Origin: Deltaproteobacteria bacterium
Lineage (GTDB): Bacteria; Desulfobacterota; Desulfomonilia; UBA1062
Direction: 5' to 3'
NCBI GenBank assembly: GCA_018433085.1
Contig: JAHDRW010000019.1
Span: 124,001 to 188,000, forward strand
Length of the DNA: 64,000 nucleotides
The position numbers and the translations under genes are program-made. Below the pieces are notes generated by a model. That model saw only the letters and a program-made list of their open reading frames with translations. It searched no databases and was not told the DNA's origin. Below are positions 8,056 through 17,423 of the stretch, piece by piece. Each line of letters opens with the position of its first letter. Positions within the stretch are counted from its first letter, which is position 1.

Positions 8056-8730
8056 TCACTCGAAGGCTCCCACCCGGGCGAAATTCAGGACAGGCCAGCC
8101 ATATGCAAGCGCGGCACGCCTGAGTCTCATGTCCGGGTTGGTCGCCACCGGATGCCCGACTGTCTTCATGAGCGGGATATCGAAGATCGAGTCGGTGTAG
8201 AAGTAACTCCGTGAAAGGTCGACGCCGGTGAGCCCGGCCCAGCGGAGCGCATACACCCTTTTGCCCTCACCGTAGCACAGAGGCTTCACCAGTCTGCCTG
8301 TAAGGATGCCGTCTCTCTCCTCCACCTCGGTGCAGATCACATCGGTTATGCCCAGGATATCGGCGACAGGCTTTACAAAGAAAGGGGGCGAGTTGGAAAT
8401 CACCGCCACCCGGTGCCCTTTGTCCCTGTGATTCACAATGAGGTCCGCCGCCTCCCGGTAGATGGTCTTCTTCATCACGGCATCGAACCAGAGTGAGCAG
8501 AAATGCTCCATATCGCGCAGCGAGGTGCCCGAGAGCATCGCCATGTTTTTCTCGTACCATTGTTCGATATCGAGCAGGGACAGCCGGTACAGAATGATCT
8601 TGAAAACGCTCGTTACCAGATGGCTTGCAGGAACCAGCCCCTGCTCCCTGGCGAATTTAACCGACGAGAGACCCGAATTTGCCCAGGTAATGGTGTGATC
8701 CATATCGAAAAACGCCGCTATAGCGCCCAT
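8056..8730 (-). CDS. HAD-superfamily subfamily IB phosphatase
   Basis: This 224-residue protein is a SerB/CicA-type HAD hydrolase. Motif I DMDHT (residues 9-13) carries the aspartyl nucleophile and acid/base pair. Motif II is the ISNS segment near residue 111, and motif III/IV is YTDSIFDIPLM near residue 178. The helical cap between motifs I and II is typical of subfamily IB, which acts on small phosphomonoesters such as phosphoserine or lipid head-group phosphates. The substrate is not identifiable. The gene is convergent with the DUF2156 gene and divergent from the ABC operon, so it is probably an independent unit. Confidence 0.85.
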   Translation of the reverse strand: MGAIAAFFDMDHTITWANSGLSSVKFAREQGLVPASHLVTSVFKIILYRLSLLDIEQWYEKNMAMLSGTSLRDMEHFCSLWFDAVMKKTIYREAADLIVNHRDKGHRVAVISNSPPFFVKPVADILGITDVICTEVEERDGILTGRLVKPLCYGEGKRVYALRWAGLTGVDLSRSYFYTDSIFDIPLMKTVGHPVATNPDMRLRRAALAYGWPVLNFARVGAFE

Positions 8731-8967
8731 ATGGGAAGATGTATCAGAGTAGGGGGATCAAGGCAACCAGTCTTGTTCACCGGCATGACACCCTGTGCCG
8801 GATCTGACCCGGATCATGCCGGATCGACCGTATCTCCCGTCCCCTGAGGCCGGAACGCGCATTTATGATTTTATCGAGCAGCCGGGAATATGCCGGCTGA
8901 GATTGACATTTCTGTGTTTGTATGTTTGGAGACACTGGCAGGTTCTGACGCCCAGAGGAATCAGAGG

Positions 8968-9903
8968 ATGATAGCCATAGATGATCTCACGAAGGTTTAC
9001 GGCTCGAGGACGGTAATCGACCGGGTGAGCTTTACCGTAAACCACGGCGAGGTGCTGGGACTTCTCGGTCCCAATGGCGCGGGGAAGAGCACTATCATGC
9101 GGATTATCGCCTCTGCCGTGCCCCCCACCTCGGGAAGGGTACGGGTCATGAACTGCGACACGGTGGCAGAATCGGCCAAGACCCGGAGATGTATCGGATA
9201 TCTGCCTGAGAACACACCCCTGTATCCGGATATGAAGGTGGAGTCTTTCCTGAGATTTGCCGCCCGGATCAAGGGGGGGAAGAAGAACGGCGTCAAGGAT
9301 AGGGTCAGGAACGCCATCGTCGAGTTCGGGCTCGAAGAGGTCAGGAACCGAACGATCGCAACCCTGTCAAGGGGCTACAGGCAGAGGGTGGGGCTCGCGC
9401 AGGCCCTGATCAGTGATCCCCCGGTACTCATTCTCGACGAGCCTACACAGGGCCTGGACCCTGAACAGGTCTACGAAATAAGGCAGCTCGTCAAGGACCT
9501 GTCGGGGTCGCGGACCATTCTGCTCTCGTCCCATGTTCTGTCCGAGGTCAGCCAGCTTTGCTCGAGGGTGGCCGTGCTCAATAAAGGCCGGGTCATAACC
9601 GTTGATTCCAGGGAAAATCTAGTGTCGCGGCATCAGAATCACACGAAGATCACCATCAGGGTGGGGGAACGGCTGGACCAAGCGCTGGAGATGATCGAGG
9701 CCGTCGAGGGGGTCATCTCGGCATCCAGCTCCAATTCACAGTTGCTCAACGTGGAGACCGTGAGAGGCAGGGACTTACGTCCTGTTTTTGCCGAGCGGAT
9801 CGTGAATTCCGGCATCCCGCTGCTGGAGATCGTGAGAGAAGAGATGAGCCTGGAAGAGGTGTTCATGGAGCTCGTGGCCGGGGAGGGCGAGACTCGTGCG
9901 TAG
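8968..9903 (+). CDS. ABC transporter ATP-binding protein, GldA-like
   Basis: This 311-residue ATPase powers an ABC-2 exporter. Walker A is GPNGAGKS at residues 34-41, the signature is LSRGYRQRVG (the variant usual in GldA and related subunits), and Walker B with D-loop is LILDEPTQGLDP. About 90 residues beyond the nucleotide-binding domain form an accessory region common in this subfamily. The ATG at 8968 begins the conserved IDDLTKVYG strand; an in-frame start at 8890 would add an unrelated leader. It overlaps the permease gene by eight bases and opens a four-gene operon of ATPase, permease, GldG-like and DUF4340 proteins. Confidence 0.88.
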   Translation: MIAIDDLTKVYGSRTVIDRVSFTVNHGEVLGLLGPNGAGKSTIMRIIASAVPPTSGRVRVMNCDTVAESAKTRRCIGYLPENTPLYPDMKVESFLRFAARIKGGKKNGVKDRVRNAIVEFGLEEVRNRTIATLSRGYRQRVGLAQALISDPPVLILDEPTQGLDPEQVYEIRQLVKDLSGSRTILLSSHVLSEVSQLCSRVAVLNKGRVITVDSRENLVSRHQNHTKITIRVGERLDQALEMIEAVEGVISASSSNSQLLNVETVRGRDLRPVFAERIVNSGIPLLEIVREEMSLEEVFMELVAGEGETRA

Positions 9904-10657
9904 CATATTCCTCAAGGAGCTCGTCCAGTATTTCTCGTCTCCGGTTTTCTTTGCCCTGGCGTGCGTTTTTGTGGGGGTTGCCGGGGTTTTTCTCTATAAC
10001 GCCGTGGCATATGCGAACCTTCTCGCAACCCAGATTTCTCAGTATCAGGCGTCCGGCGGGATCAGTGTATCGGCGGTGGTCTTACGGCCACTGTTCACGG
10101 ATATGAGCCTGCTGGTTATCCTTCTCGTTCCCCTCATATCCATGCGTCTCTACGCGGAGGAAAAGGCCTCAGGGACCATGGAGCTGCTCTTCACCTACCC
10201 GGTGAGCGATCTCAAGGTTCTTCTGGGAAAGTATCTGGCGGGTTTCAGCGTTTTTGTCCTCATTCTGGCCATATCCGGATTTAACACGGCTCTCCTGGCA
10301 GCGGCGACCACCCCGGACTGGGGAGTCATCCTTGCTTCCTATACCGGCCTTCTCCTTATGGGAGGGGCCATACTCGCCCTGGGCGTACTCGCGTCCAGCC
10401 TCACCAGAAACCAGGTGATCGCGGCAGCCGCGACACTGGGCGCGGTTCTCGTCTTCTGGACTCTGGGCTGGTTCGCCGACTCCGTTTCCTCCGGATATCT
10501 CGGCTCCGCGCTGCGGGAGCTATCGCTCGCCGGCCATCTGTCAAGGTTTTTCAACGGAATGATCATGCTCAAGGATGTCGTATTCTATCTGCTCTTCACG
10601 GTGTTTTTTCTGGCCGTCACCCTGAGGGTTCTCGATTTCCACCGGTGCAGAGGCTAG
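9896..10657 (+). CDS. ABC-2 type permease, GldF-like
   Basis: This 253-residue inner-membrane protein has six hydrophobic segments, starting with FFALACVFVGVAGVFLY and ending with DVVFYLLFTVFFLAVTLRVL. It carries the cytoplasmic motif EEKASGTMELLFTYPVS that ABC-2 permeases use to contact their ATPase. Translation starts at a GTG overlapping the ATPase gene by eight bases, which implies translational coupling. It would form the transport channel with the upstream ATPase. The cargo is unknown. The gene order matches the GldA-GldF-GldG arrangement, which occurs in many bacteria that do not glide. Confidence 0.87.
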   Translation: MRSIFLKELVQYFSSPVFFALACVFVGVAGVFLYNAVAYANLLATQISQYQASGGISVSAVVLRPLFTDMSLLVILLVPLISMRLYAEEKASGTMELLFTYPVSDLKVLLGKYLAGFSVFVLILAISGFNTALLAAATTPDWGVILASYTGLLLMGGAILALGVLASSLTRNQVIAAAATLGAVLVFWTLGWFADSVSSGYLGSALRELSLAGHLSRFFNGMIMLKDVVFYLLFTVFFLAVTLRVLDFHRCRG

Positions 10658-10661
10658 GATC

Positions 10662-12005
10662 ATGGCGCCACGAGCGGTTCATGTCTCAAGCGCAGCCCTG
10701 TTTGTTCTGATCTTCGGAATCATGCTCGCGGTCGTGTATCTCACGGCCATGAACCACAACATGGGCTGGGATCTTTCGCGGACAGGAGAGAACACGCTCG
10801 ATCAAAAGACGAGGAACATTCTCGCGGCAGTGGACTTCGATATCCGCGTCACGGTGTTCGACAAGCCGGGAAGTGAGCGGGACAAGGCACGGGATCTTCT
10901 CGATCTGTTCGCGCTGGAATCACCGGATATATACTATGAGTTCATCCATCCCGATATCCGGCCGGGCGCGGCACGGCGGTTCGGTATCGATCGCTACGGC
11001 CGGACCGTGATCGCCGGAAAAGGGCGGCAGGTCGTGGTTGACAACCTCACCGAGGAGTCCTTTGTCAATGCCCTGCTGACGATCAAGCAGGGAAGGAAAA
11101 GGAATATCTATGTGACGTACGGACACGGTGAGCCCGCGATCAATGATAAAGAGAAAGGGGGCCTGTCATCCCTCGCCTCTGCCCTCCGCAAAGACGGGTA
11201 CAGGGTCGACGGGGTACTCACCACACGACGGGACGTTGTCCCCCGGGATGCTGATCTCCTCATCGTTGCAGCCCCCAGGGAACGCTTCATCCCGGGGGAG
11301 ATACAGGCCCTCCGTGAATTTATTCAGCAAGGTGGAAATGTCCTCATTGCCATTGAACCGTTTGCCGACGGAGGCCTGAAGGACCTTCTGGATGAAGTGG
11401 GGATCGAAATCGGCGACGACCTGGTGGTGGACCCCGCAAACCATGTGGCCGGAAGTGAAGCGACCATACCGGTGGTGAGCATTTATGGAAGCGCGGAGGC
11501 GGTTGCCGGGTATACCGGCGCGACGGTCTTCCCCACTTCACGGTCTCTGGTCGTCAGGGAAAATCCGCCCGCCGGTGTGGCCGTATCCCGACTCGCAAGG
11601 TCTTCGGATCAGAGCTGGGCAGAGCACGATCACGCCTCCATCACCGGACATGAGGAATTCTCGTTCGATCCGGCCGACAGGAGAGGACCTCTCGACATCG
11701 CTCTTCTCGCCATGGTCCAGGCCCACGGCAACAGGGAGGCGGGGATTCTGGTCTTCGGAGATGCGGATTTTCTCACGAACGCCTACTTCAACGTGGCGGG
11801 CAACAGGAATTTTGCCATGAACTGCATCAGCGCGGTCCTCGATCAGGGATACCTGATCTCCCTGGATGAAGGACAGCCCCGGGACGTTCCCTTTGTCCTC
11901 ACACCGGGCAGGCTCGCGCTGATGTTCTGGGTGCCGGTGGTCGTGGTTCCGTCGCTCCTGCTTTTCTTCGCCATGGTTCTGGCCTGGAAGAGAAAACGGG
12001 CATGA
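10662..12005 (+). CDS. GldG-like ABC transporter auxiliary protein
   Basis: This 447-residue protein matches the ABC_transp_aux/GldG pattern. An N-terminal membrane segment (about residues 12-30) is followed by a large periplasmic domain with an early ENTLDQKT region, a YVTYGHGEP motif and an LREFIQQGGNVLIAIEP segment. A C-terminal membrane segment (about 420-442) precedes a short basic tail. In related operons this protein associates with the permease in the envelope; its biochemical role is not settled. It begins four bases after the permease stop and overlaps the DUF4340 gene by four bases (ATGA), so the operon is tightly coupled. Confidence 0.82.
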   Translation: MAPRAVHVSSAALFVLIFGIMLAVVYLTAMNHNMGWDLSRTGENTLDQKTRNILAAVDFDIRVTVFDKPGSERDKARDLLDLFALESPDIYYEFIHPDIRPGAARRFGIDRYGRTVIAGKGRQVVVDNLTEESFVNALLTIKQGRKRNIYVTYGHGEPAINDKEKGGLSSLASALRKDGYRVDGVLTTRRDVVPRDADLLIVAAPRERFIPGEIQALREFIQQGGNVLIAIEPFADGGLKDLLDEVGIEIGDDLVVDPANHVAGSEATIPVVSIYGSAEAVAGYTGATVFPTSRSLVVRENPPAGVAVSRLARSSDQSWAEHDHASITGHEEFSFDPADRRGPLDIALLAMVQAHGNREAGILVFGDADFLTNAYFNVAGNRNFAMNCISAVLDQGYLISLDEGQPRDVPFVLTPGRLALMFWVPVVVVPSLLLFFAMVLAWKRKRA

Positions 12006-13276
12006 GGCCTTCACGGCTTGTTTTGTACGGCATGCTCTGTATCGTGCTCGTTGCGTGTTATTGCTGGTCCGGGGGATGTATCCGGCAGTCCGGAAATCTC
12101 TGGGAGGCACAGGGGCAACCGCTTTTCATTTTTGGGGCACGGGATGTCACCGGGATAACGCTTGAAGGGAGTAGAACGGTTGTGCTCGAAAAGGAATACG
12201 GTATCTGGCGGATTTCAGCTCCCGTGCAGACCGCCGCCGATCAGACGGAGATAGAGCGCCTGGTGTCTGCGCTGGTGAATCTTCGCACCCGGGAGACATT
12301 GAACGAACCCGGTGACCTTTCCCCGTTCGGTCTCGATGAACCGGCTCTGTCCCTGCGCATACGCACCCGGACGGGTGATCACGTGCTGTTGGTGGGCTCC
12401 GACAGCCCCACCACCTCCTTTTCCTATGTCCGGGTGGACGGAAGGAGAGAGGTGCTTCTGATATCCGCCCGCGAGAAGGATAACCTGAACAAAGACCTCC
12501 TGAGTCTGAGGGACAGACGGCTCATAACCTTGAGCCCTCACGAGGTCCAGAGGGTGAGTATCACCAGGGGTGCCATGATCATCGAGCTCCTGAAGGATCA
12601 TGCAGGACTGTGGCGTTGCACGGGCGACGACACCTGGAAGCTCGATCAGGAGACCGTAGGAAAATTCGTCCGGCAGGCGTGCGGGGCAACTGCCCGGGCA
12701 TACCCCGCGGTTCCGCCGGCACTTGGGGACCATGACGTATCCATAACGCTGCGTTCCGAAGGGGTTTCGCAGACGCTCGGTCTCTGGAGCCGGGACGGGG
12801 GGAAAGGGGCTGTCTACGCGTCATCCGGCCTCCAGGAACTTCCGGTCCAGACAGGCGGCTCCCTTCTGGAAGCTATCCCCGGCGGTATCGAGCAGATGCT
12901 CGACCGGGGCGTAGTAGAGCTTCAGGGCAGGGAGGTGACCGGGATCACGCTCAACGGGCAGAAGAACCTGGATATCCGGAAGCGGGGAGACCGATGGTTT
13001 TCCGGAGCGCGCAGGCTCGACTGCACATCTTCGATACACACCTTTCTCGACCGCCTGGACGGCCTCCGTTACGCGGACCGGTATCTGGCCCTGCCTGAAG
13101 ACACCGGAGAAGCCCGTCACATCGAGATCTCCTGTGGCGATTCTTTCCCAGTCTTTGACATCACCCTGTATTCAAAGTATTATATGACGGTCGGGGATAA
13201 GGTATACCGCATCGGCGAGGAAGAGATGCAGGACCTCCGGTTGTCCCTTGATATGCTGCTGAACGATATGATGTGA
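12002..13276 (+). CDS. DUF4340 domain protein, envelope-associated
   Basis: This 424-residue protein has an N-terminal hydrophobic segment (about residues 7-25, with LVACYC and GGC cysteines) and then a long strand-rich region typical of DUF4340. That region shows two similar modules, each with a VTGITL(E/N)G-type strand and a TAADQTEIERLVSAL or SSIHTFLDRLDGL helix. DUF4340 proteins are regularly found last in GldA/F/G-like operons and probably face the periplasm with the GldG-like protein; their function is unknown. The start overlaps the upstream stop by four bases. A Cys near residue 20 could be a lipobox, but the context is not a clean match. Confidence 0.78.
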   Translation: MRPSRLVLYGMLCIVLVACYCWSGGCIRQSGNLWEAQGQPLFIFGARDVTGITLEGSRTVVLEKEYGIWRISAPVQTAADQTEIERLVSALVNLRTRETLNEPGDLSPFGLDEPALSLRIRTRTGDHVLLVGSDSPTTSFSYVRVDGRREVLLISAREKDNLNKDLLSLRDRRLITLSPHEVQRVSITRGAMIIELLKDHAGLWRCTGDDTWKLDQETVGKFVRQACGATARAYPAVPPALGDHDVSITLRSEGVSQTLGLWSRDGGKGAVYASSGLQELPVQTGGSLLEAIPGGIEQMLDRGVVELQGREVTGITLNGQKNLDIRKRGDRWFSGARRLDCTSSIHTFLDRLDGLRYADRYLALPEDTGEARHIEISCGDSFPVFDITLYSKYYMTVGDKVYRIGEEEMQDLRLSLDMLLNDMM

Positions 13277-13289
13277 GAGGACGATAAAC

Positions 13290-13820
13290 GTGAAAAGACC
13301 CACATGGGATGAGTATTTCATGATGCTTGCCAAACTCACGGCTTCCCGTTCCACCTGCCTGTCACGCCCGACCGGCGCCGTGATCGTCAAGGACAGGCAG
13401 ATTCTTGCCAGCGGCTACAACGGGTCCCTGCCCGGAGAGGCGCACTGCACGGATGAGGGGAAATGCTTCAGGCGATCGCTCAAGTGGCCCGAGGCGATGA
13501 AGTACGACATGTGCAGGTCGGCCCATGCAGAGGCAAACGCCGTGGCGCTGGCCGCAAAGAAGGGTGTCGCCCTGGAGGGAGCGAGCATATACTGCACCCT
13601 GGAGCCGTGCATCACCTGCGCAAAGCTCATCGTCATGTCGGGCATCGTCCGGGTGATATACGAGCATGCGTACGACTCTCCCATCCCCGAGCGGGACCGA
13701 TACTGGAAATCCGTTCTCGCATCCGGCAACATCAATGTGGAGCAGCTCGTGATCGGTGATGAGACGGTGCAGTATGCCCTGAGTTTTCTGAAACCCGGGA
13801 CATCGAAGAGGAGGTTGTAA
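13290..13820 (+). CDS. comEB: Deoxycytidylate (dCMP) deaminase
   Basis: This 176-residue zinc enzyme would deaminate dCMP to dUMP, feeding thymidylate synthesis. The catalytic zinc motif is His79-Ala-Glu81 and Cys107/Cys110 (PCITC). The family segment TGAVIVKD...SGYNG lies at about 28-45, and the insert with Cys53 and Cys59 (HCTDEGKC) is typical of dCMP deaminases rather than cytidine deaminases. Translation starts at GTG with AGAGGA upstream. It is followed after three bases by a dCTP deaminase/dUTPase-like gene and then thyX, so three steps around dUMP sit in one operon. Confidence 0.88.
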   Translation: MKRPTWDEYFMMLAKLTASRSTCLSRPTGAVIVKDRQILASGYNGSLPGEAHCTDEGKCFRRSLKWPEAMKYDMCRSAHAEANAVALAAKKGVALEGASIYCTLEPCITCAKLIVMSGIVRVIYEHAYDSPIPERDRYWKSVLASGNINVEQLVIGDETVQYALSFLKPGTSKRRL

Positions 13821-13823
13821 GGT

Positions 13824-14408
13824 ATGGTATTCGGGGCGGACAGGATTGTGAATATGATCAGGAACGGGGTAGAGGTGGAAGACGCGGTTTCCGGGCAGAT
13901 CACCACCAGGCCCCTCATCGAGCATATCGGCAGCGATCAGATCGAACAGATCGAGGGGACCACGGCGGACTTAAGGCTCGGCGCAATCTACCGTCCCGTG
14001 GGCAGGGCCAGTCTCATGAGAGACAAGAGAATTACACCGGCGATCGAAAAGATAATGGATATCGAGGAATCCCCTGACGGCGTCTATCTTGTCTCGGGCG
14101 GGGAATACCTGCTGTTCCAGACCATCGAGCAGGTAAACATGCCCCGGGACGTGTTTGCCTACATCAGGCCGCGCACCACGCTCATCCGGTCGGGAATTCC
14201 GCTGGAGACCGCCTTTATCTCCCCCAATTATCAGGGGAGGCTCACCGTGGGGATGAAGCACCAGGGGGCGGCTGAGGTGGAGATCCAGATGGGGTTCAGA
14301 ATTCTGTGCATCGCATTCTATCCCATTGACGGACGTGCGGTTCCCTACCGCGGCGTATGGCAGGGAGACCGGGTATCGACAAACGGAGAAGAGGAGAGAC
14401 CGTTTTGA
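13824..14408 (+). CDS. dcd: dCTP deaminase/dUTPase superfamily protein
   Basis: This 194-residue protein belongs to the trimeric dCTP deaminase/dUTPase fold. The region GTTADLRLG (about 45-53) corresponds to the DLR segment of Dcd, SPNYQGRLTVGMKH (about 133-146) corresponds to the catalytic strand, and the C-terminal YRGVWQGDRV matches the Dcd tail that closes over the nucleotide. It is more divergent than typical Dcd, so it could make dUTP from dCTP, make dUMP directly, or hydrolyse dUTP; sequence alone does not decide. Context favours dUMP supply for ThyX. Its stop overlaps the proposed thyX start by four bases. Confidence 0.72.
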   Translation: MVFGADRIVNMIRNGVEVEDAVSGQITTRPLIEHIGSDQIEQIEGTTADLRLGAIYRPVGRASLMRDKRITPAIEKIMDIEESPDGVYLVSGGEYLLFQTIEQVNMPRDVFAYIRPRTTLIRSGIPLETAFISPNYQGRLTVGMKHQGAAEVEIQMGFRILCIAFYPIDGRAVPYRGVWQGDRVSTNGEEERPF

Positions 14409-15109
14409 AATATTTTGCAGATGAGTATCAGCACATCGAGCGGTGGAAAGAGCTCAGGAAGGAACTGTTCAGGAACGAGGAGCCGGCCGTCAAGCTCATC
14501 GGTATGACCACACCCACCGAAGAGATGATGTCACAGGGGGTCACCACCGAGACGCTGCCCGCGTACACCGCGCGCCAGAGCCACGAGTCGGCCGGTACTC
14601 ACGAGGACGATCTGCGATTGAACAAAAAGCTCATTTCCTGGGAGCACCTCACCTGCCTGGAGGCCGTCCAGTTCGTGTACTACGTGACCGGTGTTTCCAA
14701 ATCACTGGCAGGACAGTGGACCCGGCACCGGATCGGCATCGGATGGACCTTCCGCTCCACCCGGTACGTCAAGGCCAGCAAGAACATGTTTATCTACCCG
14801 GCACTGGAGTACCTAGACTCCGAGGATGCGGTGAAGTCTGTCTATCGGGCCTATGAGCGGGAGCACCGGCATGCCATGGAGGTATATGACGAGCTGAAGG
14901 ATCTGGGTGTCAGGAACCAGGAGCTCAGACGCCTCATGCCCGTGGGATGGTCCACGGCCGCCTATGTGTACGTCAACGCCCGGTCTCTGAGGCATTTTTT
15001 CGAGCTCAGGCTCGACAAATCCGCGGAGTGGGAGATCCGCAGGTTTGCCTACCTGATGTTCAATGACGTCATGAAAACAGCCCCGACCCTGTTCGAAGAC
15101 CTGCTGTAG
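14405..15109 (+). CDS. thyX: Flavin-dependent thymidylate synthase ThyX
   Basis: This 234-residue protein would methylate dUMP to dTMP using methylene-tetrahydrofolate and FADH2. The ThyX signature is Arg107-His-Arg109 followed, after eight residues, by Ser118 (context RSTRY). That fits the RHR-X7/8-S pattern, with the less frequent eight-residue spacing. A second family region is SAAYVYVNARSLRHFFELR-like near 190-208. I chose the TTG at 14405, which overlaps the previous stop and has GAGGAGAG (14391-14398) six bases upstream; an ATG at 14357 is the alternative. The gene completes the dCMP to dTMP cluster. No thyA is seen in the window. Confidence 0.88.
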   Translation: MKYFADEYQHIERWKELRKELFRNEEPAVKLIGMTTPTEEMMSQGVTTETLPAYTARQSHESAGTHEDDLRLNKKLISWEHLTCLEAVQFVYYVTGVSKSLAGQWTRHRIGIGWTFRSTRYVKASKNMFIYPALEYLDSEDAVKSVYRAYEREHRHAMEVYDELKDLGVRNQELRRLMPVGWSTAAYVYVNARSLRHFFELRLDKSAEWEIRRFAYLMFNDVMKTAPTLFEDLL

Positions 15110-16038
15110 TGACGTGCGGTAACCTGAAACAAGGGGTGATGAATCCCCGAAGGGGAAGGTGCATCAAAAAGAGAATGGCACCGGAGGAAAAGGATATTTT
15201 CAGCGCTGGTTCCCCAGAAGGGGCGGGTGGTTCCGAAGACCGTGCGGCTCGTGAGACGACCACTGCCGGTGGAAACGTTCTGCCGGTCAATGCCGGCACT
15301 CTCCGGATGCAGGAAGACGAAACCCTGGATTCACTCGCATGCGGAGGCCTGTATGTACTGCAGAAGAGGCGGGGTTACCGGTACTCGCTGGATGCCTATC
15401 TCCTTGCCGCCTTTGTAGACGAGAGCCCGGGCAGTGAGGTGGTCGATGTCGGATCGGGATCCGGCGTCCTGTCCATCCTGCTCGCTGCAGTCAAAGGCCA
15501 ACGCGTGACCGGGGTGGAGATCCAGGACGACATGGCGGATATGTCGCAGCGCTCGGTCGAACTCGCAGCCCTTCAGGACAGGGTGAGGATCGTGCATGCG
15601 GACATCAGGGAATATCGGGGACAGCGGTTCGATGCCGTGGTGACCAACCCCCCCTATCGCCCCGTGAACGCGGGGAGAATCAATCGTGACCAGGGCAGGG
15701 CTATGGCCCGTCATGAAATCTCCCTGGATCTCGATACGCTTATCAAGTGTTCGTATGAGATGCTCAAGCCGGGGGGACGGTTCTACCTAGTCTATCCGGC
15801 ATGGAGAATGCCCGACCTGATCTCCGTCATGCGGGCCGGCAGGATCGAGCCCAAGAGTGTCATGTTCGTTCATTCCACACCATCATCCAGTGCGGAAATC
15901 GTTCTGGTGTCCGGGCTCAAGGACGGCGGTAAGGAATTGAAAGTGTGCAGGCCCTTTTTTGTGTTTGCTCGACAGGGTATCCATACAAAAGAAATGGAGA
16001 GGGTTTTCAGAGTCCTGGAGCTTCCAAAAAGCCATTGA
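15109..16038 (+). CDS. TrmN6/YfiC-like N6-adenine methyltransferase
   Basis: This class I methyltransferase resembles TrmN6 (YfiC), which makes N6-methyladenosine at position 37 of tRNA1(Val). Motif I VVDVGSGSGVLSILLA, an acidic motif II GVEI, and the catalytic NPPY motif of N6-adenine methylases are all present. The preceding Y-S-L-D-A-YLLA segment is characteristic of the YfiC group. The start is uncertain: a GTG at 15109 overlaps the thyX stop, and ATGs at 15139 and 15175 are alternatives. The first 60 residues are low-complexity and not family-like, so a later start is quite possible. Substrate assignment is by similarity only. Confidence 0.75.
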   Translation: MTCGNLKQGVMNPRRGRCIKKRMAPEEKDIFSAGSPEGAGGSEDRAARETTTAGGNVLPVNAGTLRMQEDETLDSLACGGLYVLQKRRGYRYSLDAYLLAAFVDESPGSEVVDVGSGSGVLSILLAAVKGQRVTGVEIQDDMADMSQRSVELAALQDRVRIVHADIREYRGQRFDAVVTNPPYRPVNAGRINRDQGRAMARHEISLDLDTLIKCSYEMLKPGGRFYLVYPAWRMPDLISVMRAGRIEPKSVMFVHSTPSSSAEIVLVSGLKDGGKELKVCRPFFVFARQGIHTKEMERVFRVLELPKSH

Positions 16039-16100
16039 CCTATAACCCATTTACGTGCTGAAATGAAGCATATTGACCCGAAGACAGAAAGGAAACATTC

Positions 16101-17423
16101 ATGAAGGTTGAGATTTCAGACGTGGGCAGCACCAGGAAAGAGATGAAGGTTGTGGTCCCCAAACAAGAGGTGGACTCAGTTACGAACGACATTTACCGGG
16201 ACATCTCTCAGAAAGTGACCATCAGAGGCTTCAGGAAGGGTAAGGCCCCCCGGCACATCATAAAGATGTACTACTCCGATTACATCCAGAGCGAACTATC
16301 CAAGAAACTGGTTCAGGACAAGTTCGAGCAGGCCGCCAAGGAGCAGGATCTTTTCGTGGTTTCCATGCCTGATATCTCCAACGAGCCCCCGAAGGAAAAC
16401 GAGGATTTCACCTTCACGGCACAGTTTGACGTGAAGCCCGAGGTGAAACCCGGGAAATATACCGGTTTTTCACTTCAAAAACCAAAGGCCGAGGTGGATG
16501 AGAAGAACATCCAGGACGTGCTCGTTAGGCTACAGGAAACCTATGCCTCCATCAACGACGTCACCGACCCCGAGTACAATGTGCAGGAAAAGGACTATGC
16601 CATCGTGGACGTCACCTCTGAAGAGCGTCCCAACCTCAACCGCTTCAAGATGACGGTGGAAGCGGGCGTCAGAAGCGCTCTTCCCGGACTGGAGCAGGCG
16701 GTTGTGGGTATGAAGGCGGGCGAGGAAAAGAAGGTGACCGTCGATTTCCCCGAGGACCATTTCCTCGAAGAAATGAGGGGCGCGAGCGCCGAGGTCAATC
16801 TCAAGGTCGATTCCATCAAGAACCGGGAGCTCCCGGCGATCGATGACGAGCTGGCCAAAAAGGCGCGCCCGGGCGTAGAGAGTATCGACGAGCTCAAGGA
16901 TGCCATCCGCAAGGATCTCCAGGAACGTCTCGAAGCAGACGCCAGAAATCACCTGGAGCGTCAGATCAGGGACCAGCTCGTCAAGGAGAATCCCTTCGAC
17001 GTGCCGGAGACCATGGTACGGTTCCAGGCCGCCATGATGATCAGGGGCATGTCCGAGAGGCTGTCTTCCCAGGGATTCAAGATGGAAGACGTATATCCGG
17101 ACACCGAGAGCCTCAAGGACGAGACCATGGCCTCGGCGGACAACCTGGTCAGGACCTCTCTCCTGCTCGAGTCGATAGCGAAGGAGCAGGGCATCGAGTC
17201 CACGGACGAAGAGGTTCAACAGGAAATCGGAAAGCTTGCCGAACGCTACAACATGGCCCCGGAAATGGTCCGGAAGGGCATAGAAGAGCGGGGAGGACTG
17301 GAAGAGATCGAGTTTGGTATTGTCGAGAAGAAGGTGTATACTTATATTATAGACAACTCGCAGGTTGAGGAAGTCGGCCAGATCGAGGAGAAGAGTGATG
17401 ACACTAGTGCCGATCGTAGTTGA
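16101..17423 (+). CDS. tig: Trigger factor (ribosome-associated chaperone)
   Basis: This 440-residue protein has the three-domain layout of trigger factor, the first chaperone to meet nascent chains at the ribosome exit tunnel. The ribosome-binding signature GFRKGKAPR is at residues 43-51. An FKBP-like peptidyl-prolyl isomerase region occupies about 150-245 (with [21 protein letters not shown]), and a long helical C-terminal domain follows. The acidic C-terminal tail overlaps clpP by 26 bases. The order tig-clpP-clpX-lon is a conserved proteostasis block. A GAAAGGAAA site precedes the ATG. Confidence 0.97.
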   Translation: MKVEISDVGSTRKEMKVVVPKQEVDSVTNDIYRDISQKVTIRGFRKGKAPRHIIKMYYSDYIQSELSKKLVQDKFEQAAKEQDLFVVSMPDISNEPPKENEDFTFTAQFDVKPEVKPGKYTGFSLQKPKAEVDEKNIQDVLVRLQETYASINDVTDPEYNVQEKDYAIVDVTSEERPNLNRFKMTVEAGVRSALPGLEQAVVGMKAGEEKKVTVDFPEDHFLEEMRGASAEVNLKVDSIKNRELPAIDDELAKKARPGVESIDELKDAIRKDLQERLEADARNHLERQIRDQLVKENPFDVPETMVRFQAAMMIRGMSERLSSQGFKMEDVYPDTESLKDETMASADNLVRTSLLLESIAKEQGIESTDEEVQQEIGKLAERYNMAPEMVRKGIEERGGLEEIEFGIVEKKVYTYIIDNSQVEEVGQIEEKSDDTSADRS

